DNA from: Lunularia cruciata
Taxonomy: Eukaryota; Streptophyta; Marchantiopsida; Lunulariales; Lunulariaceae
DNA length: 64,000 nucleotides
Direction of reading: 5' to 3'
Assembly (NCBI GenBank): GCA_948567375.1
Contig: OX419760.1
Location: 21,452,001 to 21,516,000, forward strand
In this document: positions 11,052-24,105 of the stretch, one piece after another
How positions within the stretch are numbered: the stretch's first letter is position 1
How the letters are laid out: each line of letters begins with the position of its first letter
Made by a program: the position numbers and the translations under genes
The notes under the pieces: generated by a model
The model's database searches: none
The model's input: the letters and a program-made list of their open reading frames with translations, nothing else
What the model was told of the DNA's origin: nothing

Positions 11052-11629
11052 TGTAATTTGCAAGGACAATAGAAACCCAAGAAAAACACAAGGTTTCATG
11101 CCTCAATACTCCAATGTTCCAAAAGAGAACCTTGTCTTTATTATATAGCAAAGAAGATCCACTCAAAGTGAGCTAAACCCTTGGATCAAATACTTGGATT
11201 GGTAGCATGTCAACAAACTCTTCCCTTTAGATTGCATGCATGGATAGGTGAAATGTTGATCCTTTTCATATTTAGTTGGTCAAACAAATTTGACCAAAAG
11301 GAATCTTTAGAGAATCTTCTTGTAGGAAGCTCAAAATAATATTGGTGAGGTTCCATTAGAAAGATCTCAACAAAATAAACAAGGAGCAAAAGGCAACAAA
11401 AAAAATTTTAGGGAGAAGATTTTTATTTTTCAAGGCCTAATTCATTTTTTTAGACCTCTAAAATTGACTCTAAAGTTTTCAAGATATTTTTGGCTCTATC
11501 CTATTAGTGGAAGTACTATTTTGGTGACACCTCTATATGATCTACTTATACCATTGTATGTAACATCCCTAAAGATATCACCAAGCCAATTTCTACCTCT
11601 AGATAATCTATTTAGTTAATGATATTACA
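11052..11629 (-). mobile_element. LTR-A, short subtype, inverted solo copy
   Basis: Read on the minus strand it runs from TGTAATATC to GCAAATTACA, with LTR-A landmarks in order: CTAGAGGTAG, the gene-proximal AGGCC block, a GGTCAAA segment, and the TATATAATAAAG box near 11145. It lacks the 156-bp duplication of the long copies. No matching 5-bp duplication flanks it (CCCAT left, ATGAG right), so it is either rearranged or old. Confidence 0.8.
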
Positions 11630-13299
11630 ATGAGAGAATTATAATTGCATATGAAAACATTTTTATTATCTCTTCATCCCTTGTTTATAAAATCATTTAA
11701 TTTTATATAATTTATCCATTAATTAGTAGAGAACATATGGTAAGTAGGCAAAAGTGCTTCTAAATTCAGAATTATAAAAGATCCTCATTCACAAGAATAA
11801 TCTATATAAGCATGTAAACTTTTCTTTACCCAGCACTAAGTCAAGGACTTTTTCATGAGAACATCCTTAGAAATTAAAGAAATTACTATACAAAAAGCTA
11901 AAATCCACATCATCTCTATTATTGAAGATTTGTCACATACACGCAAAAAAAATTGTATACCTCTTTGTACCACTACCTTGATATTAGAAAACCATAGCTT
12001 TTGACTCAAGAGTGATCACTTTGAAGCTTAAATTCTTGTTATCTACTGCTAGATTATCTTAAAATCTTCCAAAGGAATTGGAGCCAAATTAAAAAAATAG
12101 TGATCTTTGTACAAAATTCCAAAAATAATAAGCTTTTACAACAAATATTAACCTACTAAATTCTAAGTGTTTTATCTCAATGAATGTAGCACTCATACTT
12201 CTACTTTCAATTTGCCTAGATGAAGAATGAACTATTTTATCATCTAATAGCTCTTAGCTGAAAATCTCAAACTTTAGAGTTCTACCAACATCAAGGTATT
12301 CATCAAAAAAAGTGGTTTATCTCACATAAATTCTCCAAGTCCTCCCAAGAGTATAAAGATCTACAAATTCAACTCAAAAGCATTATTATAAACCATAGAT
12401 TACACAAAAATAGATCTATGTTTGTAGGCATAAATTAATCTCTCTACTGTAATAATACTTTCTTAATCAAATATCACATCAAATGTGGAATCTTCTCTTT
12501 CTTTTCTTTTTAGAGAGGTAACAAAATCAAAAATTTAAGCCCATTTATCTCAAACTTAGATTGAACCACTATGGATCTTAAGGTAGTTTAGTGTTTACTA
12601 AGATTCAAACTTCATAACACTTTTCCAAGACTAAGACAACAAGGCATCTATTATTCAAGATATTATTCTCTAGAGATCTTAATAAGAAAGATATTGTTAA
12701 TAATCATTTTATATGAAAATTATTACTAATAAAATCACTAAAACTTATTTGATTAGTGATAAATAGCTTATATGTGTAAAATGGTTACTAATCTTTTAAC
12801 TAACAATGTTGTAAAAAGCTAGAATATGTTAAAATCTAAATCTATAGACTTTACTAACTATTCATTCTTGTTGATTCTTCTAAAATATTACCACATCTAT
12901 TTTAGTTATGACTAACCTAAGCTAATCATGAATAACTTATAAATTTAATTAAATCTTACAACATATAAATTTTAACCATTCATAATATTAATGCAAAACT
13001 AGATATTCCATATGGAGTATATATACACCTATAGTTATTATATATCAAGATATAATAGAGGTTTCAATAATAAAACTCACGGATACTTAAGTGCACCAAC
13101 AAAGACATTCAAAAAACAGTTTATGGGTTTTCATAAAATTGCAAGACCTGAATCATCTAAATATGTTATGGTGGAAAATGAGGAAAATTGCATTCAGTTA
13201 TAAAGATCAAGAATCAATTATAAGTGGATTAGGTCAAATAAATCAATTAGTTATCACATGGGGAGGGAAAAAGGATTCTGATCAAAGTACCACGTGGAA
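11630..13299. other. AT-rich stretch without recognisable features
   Basis: Very AT-rich, with many A and T runs and short meaningless frames. I see no element ends or RNA genes. Confidence 0.5.
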
Positions 13300-16150
13300 G
13301 AATAGTCTTAAGAATTTGACATCACACACATAATGTTGAATGTAGTTTGCTTGTCAAAATGTGGAGAATTCCTTGAATGACAACTACAAGAAAGAGAAAA
13401 GGGAGACCACATAGAAAACACAAAGGATTGCAAGATCCCATCAAGCTGTACAAGGGAGAGACAAATAGGTAAAATGGGGCTAAACCCAATAGAGTTGATA
13501 TGAGAAATCTGCACTATTGCACCTAAGATATCTGAGCTATGCAAATCATACAGTCTACAAAGAATTGGAGCATCCAAAGAAGCATCACCTAGTGTGATTG
13601 CTCTCCTATGGATTGCACCAACCACTTGCCTCTATAGAGCAATAGACACATGTTGTCTAAAATATGCTACAAAGTATGAGAGTGAAAGTGGTACCCCTTG
13701 GCACCTAACATTACTCTGTGTGCAAGCTCTTGTGCATTCCTTGACAAATATGTTGAATGCCATGTCCATTGCTCCATATAACTCCAAGGCTAGAGGAATA
13801 AAGAGGTGACCTTGCTGCATACCCTTACACTTGGAGACCTTACGAGCTATTGTTGCCCATCCATGGGGTAATTACTCCATCCAAAACTATACCACACATA
13901 GGGTCCATAACCATGACATCTACTACTATCACATGATCATCTTGGACCAAGTAAAAGTCTATCCTGACACATGTCCTCTACAAAGCATAAAAACTCTCCC
14001 TCCAAGCCAAGTATCCACCTCTCTCATGCCATAGAAAATACTATGTCCCTAATAGCATCATGGGTAGTTATCCTTTATCCTCCAAAAGGACACCATGTCA
14101 TATGGACTGCTGCTACATTTGGTGTAGAACCACACTCACAAATGAGTAATAAAGATGCAGATGGGTGGACCAAACCTAAGCAAAGCCTCATCATTGTAGA
14201 GAAAGTAGTTGGTGCAAGTCAAAATGCCTTAATGCATGGTCAAGTTAGGGTCCAAGAGCCTACACCCTTGCCGGAGCAAGAGCAAAGACACACTTTAGTA
14301 GCCTGAGGAATGGATGAGTCAACTAAGAGAGAATGTAGCATATGCTAACACTATTGCTCCATCAAGAAAGACTATAAACCTTTAGTCCAATCTGATAATA
14401 GTGAAGCAAAAGATAGAAGGTCCTTGCATGCTCATGGGGATAGACTATCTCTTGTCTACCACAATAACATCTAGAGAGAAAAGGATACCTCCTCTACCTC
14501 TATCATATAAGTATCCAAAACTGGCCAATCAACAACCACAAAATAAGAGGAAAGTAGAGGTATTGAGAAAGCCCAACAACCCAAAAATGTTATAGGTGCC
14601 ATTTCCTCCATAGCTAGCAAGCCATTTCCTCCACACAAGATTGGTATAGATGTCTGTCCATGTGCCAAATCCCTTGTCCCACACTCAAATGTCCCTAGTC
14701 CAACATTATCACCAAGACTTCCATGATGCTCCTATCAAAGGCCCTTAGACGTGATAGGAAGCTCAGGGAGAGGATAACTATGTAGAAGAGGTAGTCAATC
14801 AACAAGCAATACTAGAGGAGAGTATACCAAATACCACCTACAAATCTCCTAATAACAAAAGGTCATCCACATGGAAAACATTTTTGGCAAGAGCAGCATC
14901 TAAGAAGTGTGTGACAAAATCCTTGGATCCTATAGGTACTCTAAGAACACATAGTTTATTTGTAGATGTGATACACCCCTTTGGAAGCTCAAGGTGAGGA
15001 GGTGTACCTAAAGAGGACCATGCCCTACACTTTGACACCTTGATTCTCAAGCCTACTAGATGTAGCTTGGTAGTCAAGTGGTCAAAGGCCTGCCTAATCT
15101 AATCTACAAGGCACATGAAGTGTGTATCATCTACCAAGGAGGAAAATATACAGCCAAAGATGGCCAAAATAGTGGATAAGAGAGCTCTAAAGTGAGCTAT
15201 GGCAAATAAGGGTCTCCCTAAAGGATCTCCCTAACCTGTACTTATAATTGACTCCAAGATGGTGACTCTCTCTTGTGAAAAACTATATTGGTAATAAAGG
15301 GAAGTAAGAGAGCCATAGAAAGACCGCACAAAAGGAATAAGACTTGCCAAGAATCACCACCCTCCCTTAGCTCTCTAAAGATAGATGCTTGTAAGATGCT
15401 ATTGAAAGCATTCTCAACATCCACTTGTAGGACAACCCACTCTAGATGGATATCTAGAAGTGCCCTAATGCCTAGATATAGCCTCACATCCTCTTGGTGT
15501 AGCTACTCCAAAATGATGTGGATTGAGGTGTTATTAGACATGAGAACAACGTTGAAGGACAATGGTGTCGCTGACCAAATACAAAGAGATCTCTCCAATA
15601 ACAATCAGTGTAATGCCCTTGTGTCTTTCTCCATCACAAGAAGTCAACTAGCACCTAACACCCAACTAATAAACATGAGGATGTCTCCTCTTGCTATTGC
15701 TACAGCTACCTAGAACAACTTGGTAAAACCACTAGAAGGATCATCTACCTAAAACTAATCTCTAAGGTGCTCATATACCATCCTTGACAAGCCTCTTGAG
15801 GAAAGGTGAGGAGCAATGCACAATTCTTGTACAAAAAGCAACCTATCAAGACATAAAGGCTTATGATCTAAGACCTTTAGTGGTAATCTCTCTCCTACAA
15901 TAAGATGTAGTGAGCATAGGGAAAAGATAGTCTCATCAATAGCACTAGCCATAGACAAAGGGTGTAGCGCTCATGTTGCTGTACTAAACTTCCCTGCTTG
16001 ACCTGATGTCCTACACTAGTATAATCAAGTGGACTCTATGGTATCTTGTGGCAAAACCTATCTCCTAAAACATGATATCCTAATAGACTCCTCCTGTAGA
16101 GCCGCCCAATCCTTTGCTCAAAATTGATGAAATCTAGCACTCACCTCCTC
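13300..16150 (-). pseudogene. Non-LTR-type reverse transcriptase ORF remnant
   Basis: Minus-strand translation, read right to left, gives several collinear reverse-transcriptase segments. They are HKPLCLDRLLFVQELCIAPH (15755-15958), LQVDVENAFNSI near 15420 (palm motif A, Asp present), QGDPLG near 15215 (motif B), and VDDTHF at 15117-15134 (motif C; a VDD form of the catalytic core). SKCRAWSSLGTPPHLELP with GVPIGSK-like VLRVPIGSKDF follows (14838-15077). C-terminal pieces run on to 13308, including LEVYGAMDMAF-like LELYGAMDMAF near 13790 and LYDLHSSDILGA near 13530. Frame changes and stops separate the blocks. The QGDPLG and DDTH motifs fit a reverse-transcriptase family unlike plant L1. I recall similar ORFs from non-flowering plants, but no search was possible. 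Confidence 0.7.
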
Positions 16151-19100
16151 TATGCCCTTATGTCCCCATCTAGGATAACAAAGACACCATCAAGGGAGTA
16201 AGAGGAATAAGAACCATGCTAACTCATCCACAAGATCACAATGCCAAGTAATCAAGTGGTAGATGAAAAGCCTATCTAGCCTCATTATAGAGTGTACGGG
16301 ATAGCTTATGGAATAGATGTGGATATGGAAAACTAGTCTCAAATAACCCCAAAATGCAACCTGCCTAAGAAAGGAGATTGCACACTTCCTTTATGGTTAT
16401 GGATAGCATGCGGTGTAGAGTTTGAATTCAAACTTCATCTCATTGATTAAGCTTTAATACATTAATTAATGTTTAAGGAAATACCAAAACTATAAATTTT
16501 TAAATCACCACTTAAGCATTCCATTATAAATTATGGATTTCCATCAAATATCCATAAATTTTCCAAAAGCGCCTTTGACCAATAACCATAAAATCTTACA
16601 GTCTAAATCTATAAAACGTTGTCAAGTATCTATAAATCTATTACTAAAATCCCTAGTAAATTGATTCAGTCATAATTTACATCTATAGTTCCTCTTGTCT
16701 AATTTCTCTCCTTGATATACACACTCTATCCAACAAAAATTTATACTAATGATCATCTATAATAAACCATTATGTATAGTTGAGTCTTATTCCCATATTG
16801 CTTTGATCCACATCTTCTTGCTTTGTTTGGCTTCAAAATGATTATAATTGCTCTTTTCTGCATTTAGCCAAATGATTGTCTTAAAAAAATTTTACTTTCT
16901 TATTTTTACTATATTCAATATCTTTCAAAGAACAGATTTCCCTACTTTCACTTATCTCAAAGAAATTCATGCATTAACTCCTTTCTTCCTACTTTATGTG
17001 GACTATGAATGCATTCTTCTAGTATCTCCATAATCATCCAAGCATGTGTCACATCTCCTCTTACTTCAATCTATCACTACAACTATTCTTCTTCACTTAT
17101 GTAGTTTTGCATATGTTTGTATGTATTTATCAAATAAATCAATTGGAATGTAATTTCTTTTCTTCCTTCACTTTCACTTCCTAGAAGAGCATGATATCTA
17201 CTTGACTTGTTTGACTTATCAACCACCTTTTGAATGTTTGGAGTCTACCGGTCTTATCTAAACCTTTACACTTAAAGATGCAATTTCAGTTTAGCTTTAA
17301 CAACTATTGTTATCCTTTTAAAATGACATTTTAGTGTCTATCATCATTTAATGTCAATCATCTCATCCTTCATTCCTCTCATTTTTAGCACATGCTTCCT
17401 TTCTTCTTTCTCCTTGTGTTTAGATTCCATTAGAAATATACTTGCTTCTATAACTAGATTGATTTGCAATTTTCTATTTGGCTTGGTATATACATTTGAT
17501 GCTATTTACAAAGTGTTTGGTAGTTGGACATATGGTGTTTTCAGCCTTTGCTCCCATTGTCCTATTTTCCCTTATAGCTTTATGAGGTTCTTTTTCTTCC
17601 TCCTTTTCCTCCTTCCTCTCAATACTCACATCTTATCTCTATAGAATCTTCTTAGATTTTACTCTCAAGTTAGAGGTTAAGCTTGAAGTATTATTTATGT
17701 TCTTGCACTTTGGCATGTTTCCTTGTATATATACTTATGATTACCTTGTATATCTATATTCTTTTTTTTATTTGTTCCTTTTTCTTAGTCTTCCTATGTG
17801 ATATATTCACTTGTTGGAGTTACTTGTTAGCTACTTCTCCTTATATCTTCATGTGATTATGTTCTTCTCTCAATACTCACATCTTCCCTCCATAAAATCT
17901 TCTTGACTTTTACTCTCAAGTTAGAGATAAAGCTTTTGTAGTATTATTTTGTGTTCTTGCACTTTGTCATGCTTCCTCATATACTTAGGATTACCTTGTA
18001 GCTCTATTTTCTTTTTCTTATTTGTTCCTTTTCCTTAAGCTTCCTATGTTGATTAATCACTTCTTGGAGTTATTTTTATGCTGCTTCCACTTGTATCTTC
18101 ATGTGATTATCCTACAATCATGTGATTATACTTATATGTTGCTACTTTTTTCCCTTTGTTTTATGCTATTCTCCTTTTTTTGCTTAAAAGCAATGAGAGT
18201 GTTTGCTACAATTAATTCTATTTGCTCTGCAAGAGTATTTGGTCTCAATCATCACTCTTTTACTTATTGATAAAATAGCAATGAAATTTTCAAGACCTCA
18301 GTTTCATAAAGAGCTCCCTTGCCTTTCCTTGTTTTAAATTTATGTTGTCTTCTTTTGTCCTTTTATTCTCTCTTTTTCCTATTTGGTCTTTGCTTCTTTA
18401 TTTTGAATGATTTCTTGCCTCCTTTGCCTTTGACAATAAAGCATGTGTCTTGCACTCTCTATTGGCTGTATATTTTCTTCCTTGTTGCAATGTAAATCTC
18501 TAATATGAGACTTTGAGTTTTGTGGAAAGATCAACAAACATCCCTTTCATTGCTAATGTTAACCACTTGTCTCATTACCTAGAAGATCTTAAGCCATTCC
18601 TTCATAATCACATAAATACCTATTATATTCAACCTTTTGGTACTCTTTTCAATTCATTGAAATAATGTTAAAGCTGGTTCAAATGGCAAGAGAAATATCA
18701 CTAGAGATTTCCATTTATATGGAGGATGTAATTCTTCCTTCTCTACCTAACTATATATATCATTTGTACTATTTGTAGACATCTTTATGTAGTGCTCATA
18801 TAGTAGACTTTTGGGCCCTTTCTTAGTACACTCTCATCCAAGTTAACTATTGTTGCCATACCTTATTTTATTACTTGTACATTTTTTTTGCACTTTGATT
18901 TTGCACATTCTTTCTTATCTTCTTTCATCTTTTTTGGATCTTGTTAATTCAATTTATTCTATTGTTGTGGGTCTATTACACTTATATGTTGCTTCACCAT
19001 AGGGTCGCTCAAGCGGAAGGCCTTTAATGTTAGACCCTTTTTGACATTACTATGTGTAGTGATGACTTTAAATGTAGAAGATCTATTGTAATTTCTCTAT

Positions 19101-19671
19101 AAAAAATTAGTCAATAGCACCTTTTTTTTCCTTTCTTACTCACCAAGTTACAAGAAGTCTCAATACAAGGGAATAAAATTAAACTTCATCATTTCCTTGA
19201 TAGTCTTTGTATAGTCATTTTATTTTCTTTGGATAGCTCAAGCAGAAGAGCCTAGACACAAGAAAATTCATTGAGAATAACATGGAAGTAAAGTTTGGTA
19301 GAGATTGGTTACAATAGGAGTCACATTGGGGGTTTCCAAAAATGGAATTTTTCACCTCTCATAAAATTATTGTAAAAGTACTTACAAGGAGTAGGAAGAA
19401 TTTTTTGGGTCACAACGGGAGGAGGTACATGGAACTTTTATGGGTGGCCAACCATAGCCATAAAACCTACATAGGAACTGCAAATCATGACCTATAGACT
19501 TTTATGGGTTATAGATGCTCCAATAAATATCAACTTCTCCTATAAATCACTTAATTATATATTGATATATGAATTAGAGCAAGACTAATGTGAAATTGAA
19601 AGGAAAATTAGCACAAATCCAAGAACACAAAAATAGAAAAAAGGAATATCAATGTCATTGAGATTGTGTGC
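16151..19671. other. T/C-rich intergenic stretch
   Basis: A long pyrimidine-rich region (16800-18700 especially) with hydrophobic, low-complexity frames that look like composition artefacts. The only structure I see is the two-copy tandem duplication at 17611-18110. Confidence 0.45.
17611..18110. repeat. Two-copy tandem duplication, period about 251 bp
   Basis: CTCTCAATACTCACATCTT occurs at 17616 and 17867, and both are followed by the same order of blocks: TTTTACTCTCAAGTTAGAG, GTTCTTGCACTTTG, ATTTGTTCCTTTT and CTTCATGTGATTAT. The copies differ by scattered substitutions and small indels, so the duplication is not recent. Confidence 0.85.
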
Positions 19672-22041
19672 TTAAATGGGAGTGGGTTCAAGTTGTCCCA
19701 TTTTAATTAAATGCAGATTTTGGAGGTTTGTTGTCATGAGGAGAAGAATAGAATTGTGGGGTGAGAAATTTATACATATCTTTTGATTAGATTGTTGCCT
19801 TGGAGAGGAGAAATTAATGTTTGTCTTGCAAGTTGAGCTTTGCTGTGGAGAGAAGATTTTTCTGGGAAATTTATGCCTAAAATTTATGCAATTTGTGCAT
19901 ACATCTGAAAACAATAGTGGAGAGAGAAATTGTTGTAGGGGCCAATAATAGTGGGGCAAAAATTTCATGGGAGAATAATGAGTTGATAAATTTGTGTTTT
20001 GATGCTTGGCCAAAGATAGTGGGCACAAGAATTTCACATGAGAAGAGAGTAATGTGTTGAGAAATATTTTTTTTTAGATTATGCAGTCTAGTCTAACAAG
20101 GAGTACATTGGTAATGATAGAAAATACTATGAGCATAAGGCACAAAAGTGAGTGCATAGTTTTTCATGCACACAAGGTCTAATGTTGAGAGATAAGAGTT
20201 GAGAAGATAAGGTTGGTTGGTCTGTCTACCAACATGATCCACATTAGTACCCAACAAGAGCTGACAAAAAAATTTAATAAATGTATGCACTCGCAAGTTG
20301 CAGAGTGGCAAAGTGAGCTCAACATAAACAGTGGTGGATTTTGAGACAAGGAAGAATGGGATATAGACAACACCTCTAAAAGGGGGGAAATGTTTGTTAA
20401 GGTGGTGGGACTTTGCATATTCCTTGTTATATTTGGTAGACAAAATTCAAGTGGATTTTGATAGTGAATTTGTTTCTCAATTGATCATAAATTTGGATCC
20501 ACTTTTTTTAAAACAATTGATGTAGATAGATGTGAATTCTTTTTTATACTTTGTTGGAACTCATCACAAGATCATAAGGTGTTTTAGAAGAGCAAGTTGG
20601 GAAGCAAGCAAACTTCCCTCCCACTCTTCCTCTCCCTCCCATCCAACTTGCTATATCCCTTGACTAATTTGGTCTCACCGAGAATGGAGCTTGTATAGAA
20701 AGAGGAATAAATTTGTGGAGTATTAGCTCAAGATCCACTACAAGAATCACAAAGACAGTTTTACTGCTATTTTATCTAATATGGCCAAAGAAGTGACATA
20801 GTTTGATAGAGAAGAGAAAGATAAGATTTCAAAGGTATTTGGGTTGAAAGGATTCATAGGGTGTGTGGGACTAGTGGAAAGAAAAAATTTCCCTTAAGCA
20901 CAAAGACCCAAAATTGATTGAGAAACTTACTTTGGCAAAAAGTGGTCTTGTTTTATCAATGGACAAGTAGTATGTGACAACATACTATGCATTACACATC
21001 ATTTCATGAATGGTAAGTGTGTTCTTTTATACATTTCACCTCTTGATATTTAGGGATTAAGAGCACAATTTAGTTTCTTTGGTTTGCTTGGATTGTGAGT
21101 GGTGAGCTTATTCTATACATTTCACCTTGGGTTTTGATCAATGGTAAGTTGCTATTTTAAATATTTCACCTTTGGATATTTATGAAGAAATTTTAGTTTC
21201 ATTGGATATTTTTTGTTCATGAACTGAGATTATTGTTATAGGATTGTGATAACACTAGGATTTTTGTTTTGTTTTTGGTGCATTTTGTGATACTTTTTGG
21301 TAGTATAGGGTGGACCTTGTATATTTTGAAAGTTTTTCAAATTCTAATCTATTCACAAGGATGTCAAGTTCTTTCCATAATATGACTTGTCTTAAGAAAT
21401 CTTTATTGTGGAGGGATTTGAATGACCCAAAAACCAGTTATTCATTCAAAAACCACCAATATTTTTTAGGTGACTCAAGCTATACCCCCATGAGCAATTT
21501 GTGCACTTATTTAAAGTGCATTGCTCTCAAGATAGAATTGATCTTAATAAGTATGTAGCACAAAATTGAGTAATCAATGAGCATTGTATAAAAATTCTAA
21601 AGGGTAGATGTAATTCATTACTAAAGGATGAATTAAGAGTACAATTGAATAGTAACTAAAATAAGGATTGATGTCTATTACAATAGATTAGTGTTTGTAT
21701 TATCTAGCATAATTTTTTTTAATAGAGAGACATGTGGGAGGAAGAGGAGTCACTAGATGAAGAAGGTAAGGCAAAAATACCTCCTTTCTCTCTAGGCAAA
21801 AGCTAGAGTGGAGAAGAGAGAAAATTATCAATGGTGAATACCTATCTTGTGTTTAATAGACTTGGAGGATTTTTGAACTCTAGATAACATTAGTGGATTG
21901 TAAGCAGTTATAATATTATGATGATATTCTCCATAATGAGTTTGGGATGATGTTTATGTATTCTAGATTTGATGTCACTATATGTATGAGAATTATGGAT
22001 CATTGGATGATGTCCTTTTATGAGAATGATGGATCACTATA
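19672..22041. other. AT-rich stretch, no gene recognised
   Basis: Minus-strand frames at 19672-20037 and 20093-20443 are low-complexity and show no motif. Repeated TGTTGAGA and CATGAGA words occur near 19900-20100. The last 80 bases are a short degenerate repeat of TATGAGAATGATGGATCA type, which is the target of the next insertion. Confidence 0.4.
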
Positions 22042-22153
22042 TGTAATACCATTAGCTAGACAGATTATCTAGAGGTAGAAATTGGCTTGGTAATATCTTT
22101 AAGGATGTTACATATGATGGTCTAAGTAAATCAGGTAATTATGTCACTAAAAG

Positions 22154-22586
22154 TGTAAAATGTAAAAGACTGAATCCAAGGAGAGAAATAGGAGAATGGA
22201 AACTCACATTGGGACACTTGAATGAAGGAAAACTCCGAATGCCTAGCATGAGCTTTGGCTTTGGTATTTATAGGTAGCATACAAGGCTCTTGAGAAGCTT
22301 CTCAAGAAGCTTCCTCAAGCTGCTTTCTTAGAGTGCAAGCCAAGTTAATTAGGAAGCTTCTCAAGAAACTTCCTTCTAGAAGGCGCTTACTTGCCGTGCA
22401 AGCTAAGCTAGTTGGAAGTTTCTATACGTTTCCTTCTAGAAGCTACTTACTTGAGGTGCAAGCTAAGCTAGCCGGGAAGCTTCCCAAGAAGCTTCCTAGA
22501 TACTTTTGGAATATTCTAGGCTAATTTGTCTTATGTGCTACTTCGTGAGCCTGACTAACTTCGTCGCTAAACTCCATATTGTTACA
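22154..22586 (-). mobile_element. 3' LTR of element B1
   Basis: On the minus strand it runs from TGTAACAATATGGAG to CTTTTACATTTTACA (433 bp). Its right boundary touches the purine tract and its left boundary touches the target duplication. The 3' terminal 7 bases are duplicated (TGTAAAATGTAAAAG on the plus strand) relative to element B2, and both B1 LTRs share this. Confidence 0.92.
22265..22516 (-). promoter_or_regulatory. Heat-shock-element-like array upstream of TATAAATA (B1 3' LTR)
   Basis: The TATA box TATAAATA is at 22265-22272 on the minus strand. Upstream of it, at rising coordinates, lie GAAGCTTC pairs at 22294-22313, a mixed cluster at 22353-22381 ending in TTCTAGAA, a decayed cluster at 22414-22442, a pair at 22476-22495, and GAATATTC at 22509-22516. 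The nearest module is about 21 bp from the TATA box. The GAAnnTTC pattern is directly visible; heat-shock factor binding is inferred from the known consensus. Confidence 0.55.
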
Positions 22587-22600
22587 TATTCCCCCGCTGC
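22587..22600 (-). other. Polypurine tract of element B1
   Basis: On the minus strand GCAGCGGGGGAATA directly precedes the 3' LTR start TGTAAC. Equivalent tracts occur at 45797-45810 and 10145-10158. Confidence 0.8.
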
Positions 22601-23860
22601 TAGTTGGTGACGTCCTCCTTGCCAATGAAGGTTCAAATTCATGGATGGCCATTTGTGCATTCTAGAGGTGAGAAAGAGGTTCCCATGTGGCATCGTGAAG
22701 GGGATACCCTTTCCAAAGGACCTTGTACTCTGTATGTTGGCAACGGCCTTGTTGAATATGGCGACATGCAAGGATACGATCAACTTCGTACTCCTCATGA
22801 TCATTGATAGGGATAGGAAGAGGGATCAGGAACAAAGGGTTTCAACTTGGAAACATGAAAGATAGGATGGATACGCATGTGACAAGGCAAGGCAAGTCGA
22901 TAAGCAACATGAGACACAATTTGGGTGATATCAAAGGGTCCTATCTAATTAGGGGCAAGTTTATGAACTTGGGTATCACTTGGGAGAGGGAGGTTATTAG
23001 AGGATAGCATGGCTTTATCACCAATTTCAAAGGTGAGATCACGACGATGGTGGTCCGCATATTGTTTTTGGCGGTTCTGAGCAACAAGGAGGTGAGACTT
23101 GGCTTGTTGGAGAGATTGGGATATAGTGGTCAAGAATGTAGAAGTATGAGGAACTTGAGATGAAGGGGGAGCAAGAAGAGAATCTAGAACAAGCCAATCT
23201 TGGCCAAAATTGAGAAAGAAAGGAGAAAATCCATTGCTTGCCTATTTGGAATTGTTATAGGCAAATTCTACAGCTGCAAGACATTCCTCCCAATTGGTAT
23301 GGTGGACATTGACAAAAGTACGCAACATATCCTCCAATGTATGATTTTCACATTTGATTTGTCCATCAGTTTGAGGATGATAGGCCATGGACAAAGCAAG
23401 CTTGGTGCCAAGTATCTAGAAGAGTGCTTGCCAAAACTTCCTGGTAAATTGAGGATCACGGTCGGAGATGAGTACATGTGGCATCCCATGATGCTTGAAG
23501 ACATTGTTGAAGTAGATTTGCGCTAAGGTTGGAGCATCCACGGTATCACAAGTTGGTGCCAAGTGGATTTGCTTACTAAACTTATCCACAAACACCACAA
23601 TTGCGGTGTGTCCTTGTTTTTTCTTTTGCAAGGATGTGATGAGATCCAAGCTCACATGCTCCCAGCAAGCGGATGGAACAGCGAGTGGTTGAAGGAGTCC
23701 ACTCGGCTTCTGGTTGCTGGCCTTGTTACGTTGGTAGCTCTCACACGATCAGAAAAATTCTCAAACATCTTGTGCCATGTTGGGCCACCACCATTGAAGT
23801 TGGAGGGTACTCAAGGTCTTGTACACACCCATGTGACCCGCTATGGGTAAATCATGGGCT
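22601..23860 (-). pseudogene. B1 integrase with GPF/Y module and chromodomain
   Basis: Integrase pastes the DNA copy into the genome. Visible parts, in coding order, are a CESYQRNKA-like zinc-site remnant near 23740, the core VSLDLITSL (first Asp) at about 23630-23655, and ISDRDPQFT (second Asp) at about 23450. QTDGQ (third acidic region) lies near 23360 and VEFAYNNSK near 23250. The tail is IGPFDI near 22930, LALPCHM then HVSKLK, and a chromodomain with EYKVLWKGYP at about 22710-22740. Several stops and frame changes break it. The chromodomain would target insertion to methylated-histone chromatin in this lineage. Confidence 0.9.
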
Positions 23861-24105
23861 TCTTGAAGGTGCACAAGTTGAAGATCACCTTTAGTTGGAA
23901 CTTAGATCCGGTCCTCATAGAATAAAAGGCCTTCCTTGATAGAGAAGGTGTTGTACTCCTTATTGCATGCCATAAGGTGACCATGTACCATTTGGAAGAA
24001 GAAATCTTGGTGTAGAGCTTACTGAAACTCGTTTTGGACCTTGGAGTCAACTGACACCATTGAAATTGCCACTGTGATGAGAGGAAGAGACTTCAAATCA
24101 GGTTG

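Noticed and set aside
11052..11629. Target duplication around this LTR-A
   Set aside because: The flanks CCCAT and ATGAG do not match.
16848..18270. Several hydrophobic plus-strand frames resembling membrane proteins
   Set aside because: They come from T/C-rich sequence (F, L, S codons) and overlap a tandem duplication.
22294..22516. Regularly spaced repeats that could suggest a CRISPR-like array
   Set aside because: The modules are palindromic LTR promoter repeats, without unique spacers, and the sequence is a plant nuclear genome.
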